Made by a program: the position numbers and the translations under genes. From Chloroflexota bacterium (lineage in GTDB: Bacteria > Chloroflexota > Anaerolineae > J036 > Brachytrichaceae), in the NCBI GenBank assembly GCA_025354985.1, contig JANXLU010000068.1, positions 1-64,000 of the forward strand: a DNA stretch of 64,000 nt, read 5' to 3'. The notes under the pieces are model-generated. The model worked only from the letters and a program-made list of their open reading frames with translations. It did not search any database and was not told where the DNA came from. Positions 36,492 to 46,282 of this stretch are shown here, piece after piece (positions within the stretch are counted from its first letter, which is position 1; every line of letters begins with the position of its first letter).

Positions 36492-38123
36492 ATGCAAACA
36501 ATTACCGGTGGAACCGCAATCGTTCAAATGCTGCGTCGGCACGGCGTAAACACTCTGTTTGGCCTGCCTGGTTACCAAAGCGATCACCTATACAACGCAC
36601 TGTATGACGCGCAAGGCACCCCTGACCAGATTCGCGTAATTAATACCCGTCACGAACAGGGCGCCGCCTACATGGCTTATGGTTATGCGCGCGCCACGGG
36701 CGGCACCGGTGTTTGTTCGGTTGTTCCCGGCCCTGGCATGTTGAATGCCACCGCAGCGCTATCAACCGCCTACGCCACCAATGCCCGGTTGCTTTGCCTG
36801 GCCGGTCAAAATACGGTGGCGAGCATAGGTCGTGGCATGGGCATGCTACACGAAATTCCCGACTCATTGGGCACATTGCGCGGGCTCACCAAATGGGCGA
36901 TGCGCGCCGAACACCCGGCGCAAATACCTGAATTGGTAAATGAGGCCTTCCGTCAAATGAATACCGGCCGACCCCGCCCGGTTGCACTCGAATTGCCCAT
37001 GGACGTCTTGGCAATGAAGGCGCCGGTAACCCTGCTGGATGCGCCGGCAAGCTACGCCCGTCAAATGCCTGATCCTGCCGATATTGCCGCCGCAGTCCAA
37101 TTGCTCAGCCAAGCCGAGCACCCGCTCATCCTTCTTGGCGGCGGAGCTGAGCATGCCGCTTCCGAGCTGCAAATTGTTGCCGAAATGTTGCAGGCACCTG
37201 TTGTCGCAAACTCCAGCGGCAAAGGAACGCTTTCCGAAAAACACTACCTGAGCTTTAATGGCCCGGGCGGTCACAAGCTGTGGGCTCAGGCGGATGTAGT
37301 TCTGGCACTCGGCACACGAATGATCCAACCCAGCCGCGATTGGGGCATGGGTGGAAACCTCAAAACTATTCGAGTCGATCTGGACCCTGTTGAGCTTAGA
37401 CGGATGTTTAGCCCAACGATTGGCATACTGGCTGACGTGCGTGAAACGCTTGCGGCGTTGGCCTTGGCGCTTCCTTCACAAAATCCGGTGCGTGCATCCC
37501 GTTTGCAGGAATTAACCACGGTCAAGGAACAGCTCGACGAGGAACTTTCTGCAACCAAGCCGCAATATGAATTTAATGCCGCGTTGCGAAATGCATTGCC
37601 TGACGACGGCATCTTTATCGAAGAACTGACGCAGGTGGGATATGCCTCGCGCTATATGCTCCCAATATACCAACCCCGCGGCTTCATTCATTCAGGCTAT
37701 CAAGGGACTCTTGGTTACGGATTCGCCACCGCGTTGGGCGTGAAAGTGGCCTTTCCAGCCAAGGCGGTGCTCTCCATAAATGGTGACGGTGGCTTTATGT
37801 ACAACGTGCAGGAACTGGCAACAGCCGTGCAGCACAAAATAGCTTTGGTCGCCGTGGTCTTTGTTGATGGCGCATTTGGAAATGTCAAGCGCATGCAAAC
37901 GATCGACCATGGCGGTCGCGTCATTGCCAGCACATTGCACAATCCAGACTTCGTAAAGCTGGCGGATAGCTTTGGCGCGCACAGTGTTCGGGTCCACACG
38001 CCTTCTGAGCTGTCCGCCGCAATTCGCGATGGATTCACCCACGAGGTACCCACCATCATCGAAGTGCCGGTAGGTACGATGTCCGACCCTTGGCGCCACG
38101 TCCTTATGCCCAAAGTTCGCTAG
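36492..38123 (+). CDS. Thiamine pyrophosphate-dependent enzyme (acetolactate synthase/benzoylformate decarboxylase-like)
   Basis: ITGGTAIVQMLRRHGVNTLFGLPGYQSD...RHEQGAAYMAYGYARATGGTGVCSVVPGPGMLN...SINGDGGFMYNVQELATAVQ. Confidence 0.92.
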   Translation: MQTITGGTAIVQMLRRHGVNTLFGLPGYQSDHLYNALYDAQGTPDQIRVINTRHEQGAAYMAYGYARATGGTGVCSVVPGPGMLNATAALSTAYATNARLLCLAGQNTVASIGRGMGMLHEIPDSLGTLRGLTKWAMRAEHPAQIPELVNEAFRQMNTGRPRPVALELPMDVLAMKAPVTLLDAPASYARQMPDPADIAAAVQLLSQAEHPLILLGGGAEHAASELQIVAEMLQAPVVANSSGKGTLSEKHYLSFNGPGGHKLWAQADVVLALGTRMIQPSRDWGMGGNLKTIRVDLDPVELRRMFSPTIGILADVRETLAALALALPSQNPVRASRLQELTTVKEQLDEELSATKPQYEFNAALRNALPDDGIFIEELTQVGYASRYMLPIYQPRGFIHSGYQGTLGYGFATALGVKVAFPAKAVLSINGDGGFMYNVQELATAVQHKIALVAVVFVDGAFGNVKRMQTIDHGGRVIASTLHNPDFVKLADSFGAHSVRVHTPSELSAAIRDGFTHEVPTIIEVPVGTMSDPWRHVLMPKVR

Positions 38124-38125
38124 GT

Positions 38126-40720
38126 ATGTCGGCCAACGACACCACCCCGATTCGTCGCCAGTATCTGGATCTGAAGGCCAGGCATCCGGGCTCGATTCTG
38201 TTCTTTCGACTCGGAGACTTTTACGAGACCTTTGACGCCGACGCTGAGCTAATGGCCCGCGAGCTGGATATCGTGCTAACGTCGCGACCAATCGGCAAGG
38301 ATATCCGCATCCCCATGGCCGGCGTTCCCCACCACGCCGCCGACCAATACATTGCGCGATTAATCTCCCGCGGCTTTAGGGTCGCGATTGCAGAGCAAAT
38401 TGGCTCGGAAACCGTCAATGGGCTGGTTCCCCGCGAGGTGCTACGTACAGTTACGCCCGGCACAGTGGTTGAGCCTGGAATGTTGGATTCCTCTAGACCA
38501 AACTATTTGGCGGCCATATTCTGCGAGTCGGAATCAGCTGGCGGTAACCATCGTGTCGCCGGGCTGGCCTATTGCGACATCACCTCCGGTGAATTTAGGT
38601 GCACTCAGGTGGCGGGCATCTTGGAATTGGACCGTGAACTTGCACGAATTAGCCCTCGCGAACTGATAGTCCCGGACGGTATGTCGATGCCGTTGGATGC
38701 GACGGTTCACGGGGTTGCCACAATCACAGCGCTGCCAGCCTTTCGGTTCGACGTGGCAAGCGCACGTCAGGCATTGCTTGCCCACTTCAAGGTAGTAACG
38801 CTTGCCGGCTTCAACCTTGAGGCCCTGCCCCACGCCACGCGCTGCGCCGGTGCGATCCTGGCCTATCTTCGCGAAACCCAGCCCGCAACTCTGGCGTTGT
38901 TCACGGGCGTGCAGACCTACGCTATCAGCCAATTCATGGCGCTGGACGAGGTTACCCGGAGAAATCTTGAACTGGTCGATACCCAGCGTCAATCCCGTGA
39001 TCGACAGGCGCCCCCCACCCTGCTTGGAGTACTGGACCAAACCAGGACGCCAATGGGAGCGCGAATGCTTCGAAATTGGCTGGGGCAGCCGCTGACCGAG
39101 GTCTCACAAATAATTGCCCGCTTGGATCGGGTCGGCGCATTTGTTACCAATGCCCAGGCGCTTGCCGACTATCGGTCTGGGTGCGCGGGGTTGCCCGATA
39201 TTGAACGCCTCATAAATCGGGTCATTTCTGGTTTGGCGTCACCCAGGGACCTCATTAAATTGGCCGCGGGGTGTGATCAATCACTGGCGTGCCATACTGC
39301 GTTGGTTGCATCAGGAAGCTTTGATGCAATTTCCGGCGCAGACCGCTCCGGCGCAGAGGCTGCAGGTCTGCTTATTCATAGCGCCATCAACCCCGCACCG
39401 GAAGGTGATGAATTCATTTGTGCCGGCTACAGCGCGGAGCTCGACGGCATTCAACTGGCTGTCCACGATTCCAAACATTGGGTGGCCAACCTGGAGCGGT
39501 TGGAGCGCGAACGCACAGGCATCAAAACCTTAAAGGTGGGTTTCAACAAGGTCTTTGGATATTATCTTGAAATAACCCACGCCCAGTCTGGTATGGCTCC
39601 GTCAAACTATATCCGCAAGCAAACGCTTGCAAACGCCGAGAGGTATATCACGCCCGAGTTAAAAGAACACGAGGCATTGATTCTGAACGCGGATGCCCGC
39701 ACAAACCAACTTGAGCTTCAACTATTGCGGGATCTAAATGTGACGTTGGCTGAATATGCCGGACACATTCTAAACATTGCACAGCAGGTTGCGCGCCATG
39801 ATGTAGCCGCATCGCTGGCGTTTGTCGCCATTCGCAATCGGTATTGCCGCCCAGAATTTAATGATTCTCGCACCATTGAAATTATTGGCGGGCGCCATCC
39901 CGTTATTGAGCAGCTACTGGCTGAAGTCCCGTACACCCCAAATGATTTGAAAATTGGTGGCGACCATCATGTTCAGGTGATCACCGGTCCCAACATGAGC
40001 GGCAAGTCGTCGTTCATGCGCCAATGCGCGCTGATTGTGCTCATGGCCCAAATCGGCAGTTTTGTGCCCGCGGCATCGGCCAACCTGCCCATTGTCGATC
40101 GGATATTCACCCGCATTGGCGCACAGGATGAGCTCAATTCTGGAAACAGCACGTTCATGGTGGAGATGATCGAAACCGCAAACATTCTCCGACATTGCTC
40201 ACCAGCGAGCCTGGTTCTGCTTGATGAGATCGGACGCGGCACAAGCACATACGATGGCCTGGCCATCGCTTGGAGCGTCATAGAGTTCATCCACAATCAT
40301 CCGGAACATCGCGCTACAACGCTTTTCGCCACACACTATCACGAGCTGATCCACCTGGCTGGGTCCCTGCCAGGCGTGCGCAACTTCAATGTCGCGGTCA
40401 GCGACCACGACGGAAAAATAGTCTTCTTGCACAAGCTCCAACCCGGGGGAGCAGACAAGAGCTATGGCATTCATGTTGCGGACCTTGCCGGGCTGCCGTC
40501 AAGCGTCGTAAATCGGGCGCGCACGCTCCTGAGGCAGCTGGAAGCGGGCCAGTCGGTCGATCAGACGGCGCCCGCCCATTCTTTATCCGGCTCCGCCCAG
40601 CTCTCGTTGTTCCCGGAAGACCATCCTGTTGTGACCCGCCTGCGTTCCGTCGATCCAAATTCGCTCAGCCCGATCGAAGCGCTTACCGAGTTGTTCAACC
40701 TCAAGAAATTTGCCGGATAG
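38126..40720 (+). CDS. mutS: DNA mismatch repair protein MutS
   Basis: FFRLGDFYETFDADA, ITGPNMSGKSSFMRQCALIVLMAQIGSFVPA, LLDEIGRGTSTYDGLAIAWSV. Confidence 0.97.
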   Translation: MSANDTTPIRRQYLDLKARHPGSILFFRLGDFYETFDADAELMARELDIVLTSRPIGKDIRIPMAGVPHHAADQYIARLISRGFRVAIAEQIGSETVNGLVPREVLRTVTPGTVVEPGMLDSSRPNYLAAIFCESESAGGNHRVAGLAYCDITSGEFRCTQVAGILELDRELARISPRELIVPDGMSMPLDATVHGVATITALPAFRFDVASARQALLAHFKVVTLAGFNLEALPHATRCAGAILAYLRETQPATLALFTGVQTYAISQFMALDEVTRRNLELVDTQRQSRDRQAPPTLLGVLDQTRTPMGARMLRNWLGQPLTEVSQIIARLDRVGAFVTNAQALADYRSGCAGLPDIERLINRVISGLASPRDLIKLAAGCDQSLACHTALVASGSFDAISGADRSGAEAAGLLIHSAINPAPEGDEFICAGYSAELDGIQLAVHDSKHWVANLERLERERTGIKTLKVGFNKVFGYYLEITHAQSGMAPSNYIRKQTLANAERYITPELKEHEALILNADARTNQLELQLLRDLNVTLAEYAGHILNIAQQVARHDVAASLAFVAIRNRYCRPEFNDSRTIEIIGGRHPVIEQLLAEVPYTPNDLKIGGDHHVQVITGPNMSGKSSFMRQCALIVLMAQIGSFVPAASANLPIVDRIFTRIGAQDELNSGNSTFMVEMIETANILRHCSPASLVLLDEIGRGTSTYDGLAIAWSVIEFIHNHPEHRATTLFATHYHELIHLAGSLPGVRNFNVAVSDHDGKIVFLHKLQPGGADKSYGIHVADLAGLPSSVVNRARTLLRQLEAGQSVDQTAPAHSLSGSAQLSLFPEDHPVVTRLRSVDPNSLSPIEALTELFNLKKFAG

Positions 40721-40741
40721 AGCTTCAAATAAATTGCGTGA

Positions 40742-41332
40742 TCAGGCCTTGACTACAATCGTCGGCCCGTCATCGTCACTGCGTCGCCCCTTGATCCTGC
40801 CGTAAATGCGCAACACAACGTAACCGATAAAAGCGGCAAACAAGAGAAACACGGCGGGCAAAAAAACGGCAAGAAGCGAGCCCGTGGCAGAGACCACGTC
40901 TTCCAACACACTAACCACCGGCGCACCGACACCCAATGTCGTGGCATTGATCACTGGGCGCGCAACCGCCTTGGTGACGTGCACACCACCTGCAAGCACC
41001 AAGCCAATGACCAGGGCGACCACCGGGCTGGTTTGCGTGATCACGCCACTGTTCGCCGCAAACAGTAACGCCCCGGCCGCTGGTCGCACGAACGTCTGCA
41101 CCACATCATTGATGTGGTCGGCGCCGGGAATCTTGTCCACGGCAAATTCCACCGCGCCAAGCACGACGATGGCGGCAATTGCCCACCAGCTCGTGATCGC
41201 GTCATACGGGGTGGCCAGGTTGATAACCCCCATCCTCCCCAACACTGCCACAACCAGCAACGGAATATAGGCATTCAAACCCGCCGCTGTCGACAACCCA
41301 AAAGCTGAAATTATGCCGGAAAGTGCGCCCAT
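40742..41332 (-). CDS. DUF4126-type membrane protein
   Basis: MGALSGIISAFGLSTAAGLNAYIPLLVVAVLGRMG...AVEFAVDKIPGADHINDVVQTFVRPAAGALLFA. Confidence 0.8.
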   Translation of the reverse strand: MGALSGIISAFGLSTAAGLNAYIPLLVVAVLGRMGVINLATPYDAITSWWAIAAIVVLGAVEFAVDKIPGADHINDVVQTFVRPAAGALLFAANSGVITQTSPVVALVIGLVLAGGVHVTKAVARPVINATTLGVGAPVVSVLEDVVSATGSLLAVFLPAVFLLFAAFIGYVVLRIYGRIKGRRSDDDGPTIVVKA

Positions 41333-41458
41333 TTTGTTTTGCTCCTCCAAAGTATCCGCTGTAATGCAAATCACATACATGCACCATGACGTAGTCGGTA
41401 GTCCAACCAACGGATTACGCCCTCATATAATACGCCTGTTCGTTAGAATTTCGTATTC

Positions 41459-42097
41459 ATGCAAGAATTGTCCCGCCGCCTGGCAGAGCGCCGCACACAA
41501 TATAAACTCATTTTGGGTATCGTGCTGCTCACAATTCCTTGCTATGTCATTGGTTTGGGGCTGTATGTCATCCGACCTCAGGACCGCGTGCGCCCGGCGG
41601 TTACGCCAACCCTTCCTCCGACGAGCACATTCGCCGTTGTTTTCCCACCAACCGCCCTGGTAATCCCGTCTGCCACGCGTGCGGTCGGGCCAACTGCCAC
41701 GTTTGCGCCGCTGCCAACCCAATTTATTACTCCAAGCGCCACCGCGTCACAAACGCCAAGCCCTATTCCCTCGCGCACGCTCACGCCCACCGCTACCGCC
41801 CGACCGCCCACTGTCACCGCGCTGCCAACCTTAACTCAATCACCAGTGCCAACGGAAACCGCAATACCCGCAACCTCGACCAGCGCACCTAGCCCGACAG
41901 CCTTACCTCAGCCGACCAGCACGCCAGTCCCGTCCAGCCCTACACCGATTCCACCGACAATTACACCAATTGCAACGGCAACTCCGATGTTCACCGTGCC
42001 GGCGCCGACTTCCAGTCCAACCGCGACCCATACGGGCAGCGCTACCAAAACACCAACACCTGTTCATACTGCGACGGCGACACCAACACCTGTTTAG
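41459..42097 (+). CDS. Membrane-anchored Pro/Thr-rich low-complexity protein
   Basis: N-terminal TM (LILGIVLLTIPCYVIGLGLYVI) followed by TPTPT/PSPT-type low complexity to the C-terminus. Confidence 0.7.
   Translation: MQELSRRLAERRTQYKLILGIVLLTIPCYVIGLGLYVIRPQDRVRPAVTPTLPPTSTFAVVFPPTALVIPSATRAVGPTATFAPLPTQFITPSATASQTPSPIPSRTLTPTATARPPTVTALPTLTQSPVPTETAIPATSTSAPSPTALPQPTSTPVPSSPTPIPPTITPIATATPMFTVPAPTSSPTATHTGSATKTPTPVHTATATPTPV
42050..42094 (+). repeat. 15-bp direct repeat (ACACCAACACCTGTT x2, 30-bp period) in the Pro/Thr-rich gene tail
   Basis: Direct reading at 42050-42064 and 42080-42094. Confidence 0.85.
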
Positions 42098-42127
42098 CAC
42101 ATGAAGACGTTTTGGTAAACTTGCCAG

Positions 42128-42532
42128 ATGGCATCTATGGTTGATCCCCTCGCTCACTACCTAAAGACCCACGAGTGGGTCCGCCCCGTTCCCGACGTCG
42201 TAGGCGAGTTTTACGCGGGTATAAGCGATCATGCCCAGCAGGAAATGAGCGATATCGTGTTTGCCGAGGTTCCGCGTGTTGGAGCAAAATTGGCGGCCGG
42301 AGAAATCTTTGGTGTGGTGGAATCGGTCAAGGCTGCCAGTGACGTGTTTATGCCGATGAGCGGCACCATCACCGCTGTTAACCAGGCTGTCGAAGCGTCA
42401 CCAGAGGTGATCAATCAGGAACCCTATGGTTTCGGATGGATGATTCGGTTCAAGGCTGATGCCCCGGACAAACTATCCGACCTCATGGACGCTGCAGCGT
42501 ATGCGCACTTTCTGTCCGAAATAGCGCACTAG
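42128..42532 (+). CDS. gcvH: Glycine cleavage system H protein
   Basis: THEWVRPVPDVVGEFYAGISDHAQQEMSDIVFAEVPRVGAKLAAGEIFGVVESVKAASDVFMPMSG (lipoyl ESVKAASD). Confidence 0.96.
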   Translation: MASMVDPLAHYLKTHEWVRPVPDVVGEFYAGISDHAQQEMSDIVFAEVPRVGAKLAAGEIFGVVESVKAASDVFMPMSGTITAVNQAVEASPEVINQEPYGFGWMIRFKADAPDKLSDLMDAAAYAHFLSEIAH

Positions 42533-42540
42533 ACCACACA

Positions 42541-43878
42541 ATGAACTATATTCCTCACACCGATGCTGAGCGTGACGAAATGCTCAAGCAAATTGGTGTT
42601 TCCAATCTGGAAAGTTTGTTTGATGCCATCCCAGATGAGCTTCGTTTCCCGAGCTTGGATTTGCCGCCGGCATTGTCAGAAATGGAGATCATGCGTGAAT
42701 TGGCGTTGCTCAGTGATGCCAACGCCGATGTAACGCACTATTCCAGTTTTCTGGGTGCTGGAGCGTATCAACATTTCGTCCCAAGTATCGTTGATAGCGT
42801 CATTCGACGCGGTGAGTTCTTGACCGCATATACGCCTTATCAACCTGAGGTCAGTCAAGGAACCTTGCAGGCCATTTTTGAATTCCAATCCATGATCCGG
42901 GACCTTACGGGCATGGAGATTTGCACGGCGTCACATTATGACGGAGCGACCAGCTTTGCCGAGGCCGTGTTGATGGCCACCGGTATTACAAAAAAACACC
43001 GCGTGCTTGTCAGTGCCGCGATTCATCCACAGTACCGGGCCGTGCTGGATACATATACCCAGTTCAATGACAAATTGGTAATCACGCAAGAGGATGAACT
43101 AAGTGATCACGCCATGCTCGCCGATTCAATTGATGCCGAAACCGCGTGCGTGTGCGTTGGCTACCCGTCTTTTCTGGGAGACATTGTCGATCTAACTGAC
43201 CTCGCTGCGCGCATCCACAATGCAGGCGCACTCCTAATCGTTGTGGTAAACCCAATGGCACTTGCCGTACTGAAACCACCTGCCGCATTTGACGCCGACA
43301 TCGTCGTTGGCGAGGGTCAGCCTCTCGGCGTGTCCCTATCGTTTGGCGGTCCCTATCTTGGATTTTTTTGCACCAAGCGTGAGTTTATGCGCCGCATCCC
43401 TGGCAGGATTGTCGGCGAAACCGTTGACCGCGATCAGCAGCGTGGGTTTGTTTTGACGCTCAAAACACGGGAACAGGATATTCGTCGCGAAAAGGCAACC
43501 AGCAACATTTGCACGAATCAGGGTTTGATGGCACTATGCGCGTGTGTATACATGAGCGCGATGGGCAAATCCGGCCTGCAAAAAGTTGCTAATTTGTGCT
43601 TTCAAAACGCGCAATTTGCAGCCCAAGTGATGGGCAATCTCAACGGTTTTCATATATGGAATTCGAGTCCATTTTTTCACGAGTTTGTGCTCAAATGCCC
43701 GCAGCCTATCGCCCACATCAATCAGATTTTGCTCGATGAGTACAAAATCATTGGTGGATATGATTTGGGGCCAAGCTATCCCAGTCTGGCTCAGCACATG
43801 CTAATTTGTGTCACGGAAACACATACACGTGCGAGCATTGAATTGCTTGCCGCAGCATTGTCTGAAATCTGCGCGTAA
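42541..43878 (+). CDS. gcvPA: Glycine dehydrogenase (decarboxylating) subunit 1
   Basis: MNYIPHTDAERDEMLKQIGVSNLESLFDAIPDELR...FLGAGAYQHFVPSIVDSVIRRGEFLTAYTPYQPEVSQGTLQAIFEFQSMIRDLTGME. Confidence 0.96.
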   Translation: MNYIPHTDAERDEMLKQIGVSNLESLFDAIPDELRFPSLDLPPALSEMEIMRELALLSDANADVTHYSSFLGAGAYQHFVPSIVDSVIRRGEFLTAYTPYQPEVSQGTLQAIFEFQSMIRDLTGMEICTASHYDGATSFAEAVLMATGITKKHRVLVSAAIHPQYRAVLDTYTQFNDKLVITQEDELSDHAMLADSIDAETACVCVGYPSFLGDIVDLTDLAARIHNAGALLIVVVNPMALAVLKPPAAFDADIVVGEGQPLGVSLSFGGPYLGFFCTKREFMRRIPGRIVGETVDRDQQRGFVLTLKTREQDIRREKATSNICTNQGLMALCACVYMSAMGKSGLQKVANLCFQNAQFAAQVMGNLNGFHIWNSSPFFHEFVLKCPQPIAHINQILLDEYKIIGGYDLGPSYPSLAQHMLICVTETHTRASIELLAAALSEICA

Positions 43879-44005
43879 TGTCTGAGAATGGTTGGTCAGG
43901 TTAGATTCTTCTAATGCCTGCGCTGCAGATTTTTATCAACTGAGAGCAACTTGCTCAGAGCCTTCTCAGTGCCGATTCACCTCATTCGCTAAAAGTCTTG
44001 TCACA

Positions 44006-44035
44006 ATGTTGCATACATTCTCGGAGGTGCAACAT
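44006..44035 (+). promoter_or_regulatory. Possible 5'-UTR stem-loop over the spoVS ribosome-binding site
   Basis: ATGTTGCA (44006-44013) / TGCAACAT (44028-44035); GGAGG SD at 44023-44027 in the loop, AUG in the 3' arm. Confidence 0.3.
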
Positions 44036-44390
44036 GTTCGACGAAGTAGCAAACAAACCTGCAAATGTTGGGAACGGTCATCGACCGCATTCCGAGTCCA
44101 ACGGCCACCAGAACGGCCATAAGAACCACCCGGATATTATCAAGGTGTCGGCCCAATCACGATCAACGTCCGTCGCCGGAGCAATCGCCGGCGTGGTGCG
44201 CGAAGCCGGTCGCGCTGAAGTTCAAGCAATTGGCGCCGGCGCGGTAAATCAGGCCATCAAAGCTGCGGCAATTGCGCGCGGCTACTTACTACTCGATGGA
44301 ATTAACATAATTGTGGTTCCAACGTTCTCAGACGTCGATATCGAGGGTAGTGAGCGTACGGCGGTTCGTCTTACAATCGAACCGAGATGA
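44034..44390 (+). CDS. spoVS: Stage V sporulation protein S-like (Alba-superfamily)
   Basis: IIKVSAQSRSTSVAGAIAGVVREAGRAEVQAIGAGAVNQAIKAAAIARGYL...GSERTAVRLTIEPR; GGAGGT SD upstream of ATG. Confidence 0.93.
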   Translation: MFDEVANKPANVGNGHRPHSESNGHQNGHKNHPDIIKVSAQSRSTSVAGAIAGVVREAGRAEVQAIGAGAVNQAIKAAAIARGYLLLDGINIIVVPTFSDVDIEGSERTAVRLTIEPR

Positions 44391-45280
44391 CGGCCGGGAC
44401 GAAAGCGGATTTACATTGCCACACCACAGCCTCTGACGGAATCTACCCTCCGTCAGAGGCTGTGCGCATTGCGGCCTCCGAAGGTGTCACCCATCTCGCC
44501 ATCACGGATCATGATACGTTGGAGGGCCATGCCGAAGCACGTGCAGCCGGTGTTCAGTATGGCATTTCCATAATTCCGGGAATTGAAGTGAGCAGCTTCG
44601 ATACGGTTGAAGTGCATGTTCTTGGCTATGGCGTCCAACTGCCTGAGTTGGCTCCTCGCACCGCGGCCCGGGCCAATGCATCTGATCAAGTGCGCGGCCT
44701 TCGTGCTGCTCGTACTGAACGCGCACAACAAACGCTCGGCAAGCTCACGGAATACAACATCCATGTGCCGATGGATCTGCTCCAGCGTCTGGCCGGGGAT
44801 GCAATTATAGGCAGACCCCACATCGCGCGGGCAATGGTCGCTGTTGGCGCAGTCGCCAACACTCAGGAGGCGTTCGACAAATGGATTGGTGAAGGCCGCC
44901 CTTGTTTCGTTGCGCATCGCACGCTGTCACCGGGTGGTGCTATTGACCTGATTCATCAGTGCTCGGGAATCGCCATATTGGCCCACCCAATGCTCTACGG
45001 TGACTATGCCTCCCGATTGATCGCCACTGCAATTACCGCAACCGTTGACGGCTTGGAGGTCTACCATCCATCTGCGGACGTCGCTCAATCCGCCTACCTA
45101 ACCACAATCTGCGATTTCCACGGCTTGTTGGCAACAGGTGGCAGTGACTTCCATGGTGTACCTACCCGTGCGAATGTTCAAGTGCGACCGGGTTCACATG
45201 TAACGCCTGTCAGCCATTTGACAGCGTTGTTGAACAGAATGACCCCGGTCATGCCGGTACAATCCGTTTTGCATGCGTAA
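44387..45280 (+). CDS. PHP-domain phosphoesterase (YciV/RNase AM-like)
   Basis: ADLHCHTTASDGIYPPSEAVRIAASEGVTHLAITDHDTLEGHAEA...IIPGIEVSS...GGSDFHG; ATGA overlap with spoVS. Confidence 0.92.
   Translation: MTAGTKADLHCHTTASDGIYPPSEAVRIAASEGVTHLAITDHDTLEGHAEARAAGVQYGISIIPGIEVSSFDTVEVHVLGYGVQLPELAPRTAARANASDQVRGLRAARTERAQQTLGKLTEYNIHVPMDLLQRLAGDAIIGRPHIARAMVAVGAVANTQEAFDKWIGEGRPCFVAHRTLSPGGAIDLIHQCSGIAILAHPMLYGDYASRLIATAITATVDGLEVYHPSADVAQSAYLTTICDFHGLLATGGSDFHGVPTRANVQVRPGSHVTPVSHLTALLNRMTPVMPVQSVLHA
44425..44464 (+). repeat. Perfect 16-bp inverted repeat with 8-nt loop inside the PHP ORF
   Basis: CACAGCCTCTGACGGA (44425-44440) - ATCTACCC - TCCGTCAGAGGCTGTG (44449-44464); exact reverse complements. 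Confidence 0.97.
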
Positions 45281-46241
45281 TTGGAAGGTTTGGGGCAGTT
45301 TCCTGATTGGTGCACTCGCGCTCTACCTGACACTCAAAAATGTTGACCTTGACCTGCTCGGATTGGCCGTCGCCCACGCGCAATGGATTTGGTTTTTGCC
45401 GGCGACCATAAGCCTGGGTCTAACGCTCGTTATTCGAGGATGGCGTTGGTCTGCACTGATGGGCGGCACGCCATTTTGGATGACGTTTCACGCCAACAAT
45501 ATCGGCTATATGCTCAACATGACTCTGCCTTTGCGTATTGGTGAAATAGGTCGGGCATATGCGATAAAGGAGCGAAGCAACGTAAATTTGCCCGGCGCGC
45601 TTTCAGCAATTGCCGTCGAACGCATTCTTGACCTTGCCGCAGTCGTCGTCCTATTTCTCATTTGTGCATGGTTTGTTCCCATACCAGCACAATTCTCAAA
45701 TGCCGCTATTGCGGCCACGATCGTTGTTACCGCTGCAATCGTGTGTGGGATTGTCGCGGTTTGGCAAGCCACACTCATACAAAGACTTCTGGCGCGAGCC
45801 GGAGCGCGCTTTCCAAAGCTTCCGGTAAAACTGATTCAGACGCGATTCCATGAGCTTAGCAGCAGCTTTGCGTTATTGCGAGCACCGGTCATGTTGCTCA
45901 CGATTCTTGGGCTTACCATCCTGACCTGGCTTGCCTCAGTCGCAACACAGTATTTTTTGTTCGCCGCTTTCCTCCCTCCACGGCTCGACCAAGCAAGCTT
46001 TAGCTTGGTAATGGGCTCTTTTGCAGGTGCTTTGCCCGCGCCGCCCGGTGGGCTTGGACCGGTTCAGTGGGCAGCCACCAATTCGCTGGTTGGACCGTTC
46101 AAGGTTGACGAAAGTTCTGCAATTGCATTCGTGTTCGTTTCCACGTTCTTCCAGCAGATATTCTTGATAGTTTCCGGCCTGATAGGTCTATGGTGCATGC
46201 GACTGTCGTATGACCAATTGGGGCGATCGAAAACCGCATAA
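45273..46241 (+). CDS. Flippase-like/lysylphosphatidylglycerol synthase-type (UPF0104/AglD-like) membrane protein
   Basis: Multi-TM; RGWRWSALMGG...NNIGYMLNMTLPLRIGEIGRAYAIKERSNVNLPGALSAIAVERILDL...GALPAPPGGLGPVQWA. Confidence 0.85.
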   Translation: MRNWKVWGSFLIGALALYLTLKNVDLDLLGLAVAHAQWIWFLPATISLGLTLVIRGWRWSALMGGTPFWMTFHANNIGYMLNMTLPLRIGEIGRAYAIKERSNVNLPGALSAIAVERILDLAAVVVLFLICAWFVPIPAQFSNAAIAATIVVTAAIVCGIVAVWQATLIQRLLARAGARFPKLPVKLIQTRFHELSSSFALLRAPVMLLTILGLTILTWLASVATQYFLFAAFLPPRLDQASFSLVMGSFAGALPAPPGGLGPVQWAATNSLVGPFKVDESSAIAFVFVSTFFQQIFLIVSGLIGLWCMRLSYDQLGRSKTA

Positions 46242-46282
46242 TTAACGCCAAAATATGTGCTCACTACGCTAGCTGCCGAATC

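Noticed and set aside
41578-41817. Minus-strand ORF opposite the Pro/Thr-rich gene
   Set aside because: Artefact of low-complexity codons; no motif.
44425-44464. Reading the 16-bp inverted repeat as an intrinsic terminator
   Set aside because: No downstream U-run and it lies in the middle of an intact conserved ORF that continues for over 270 codons.
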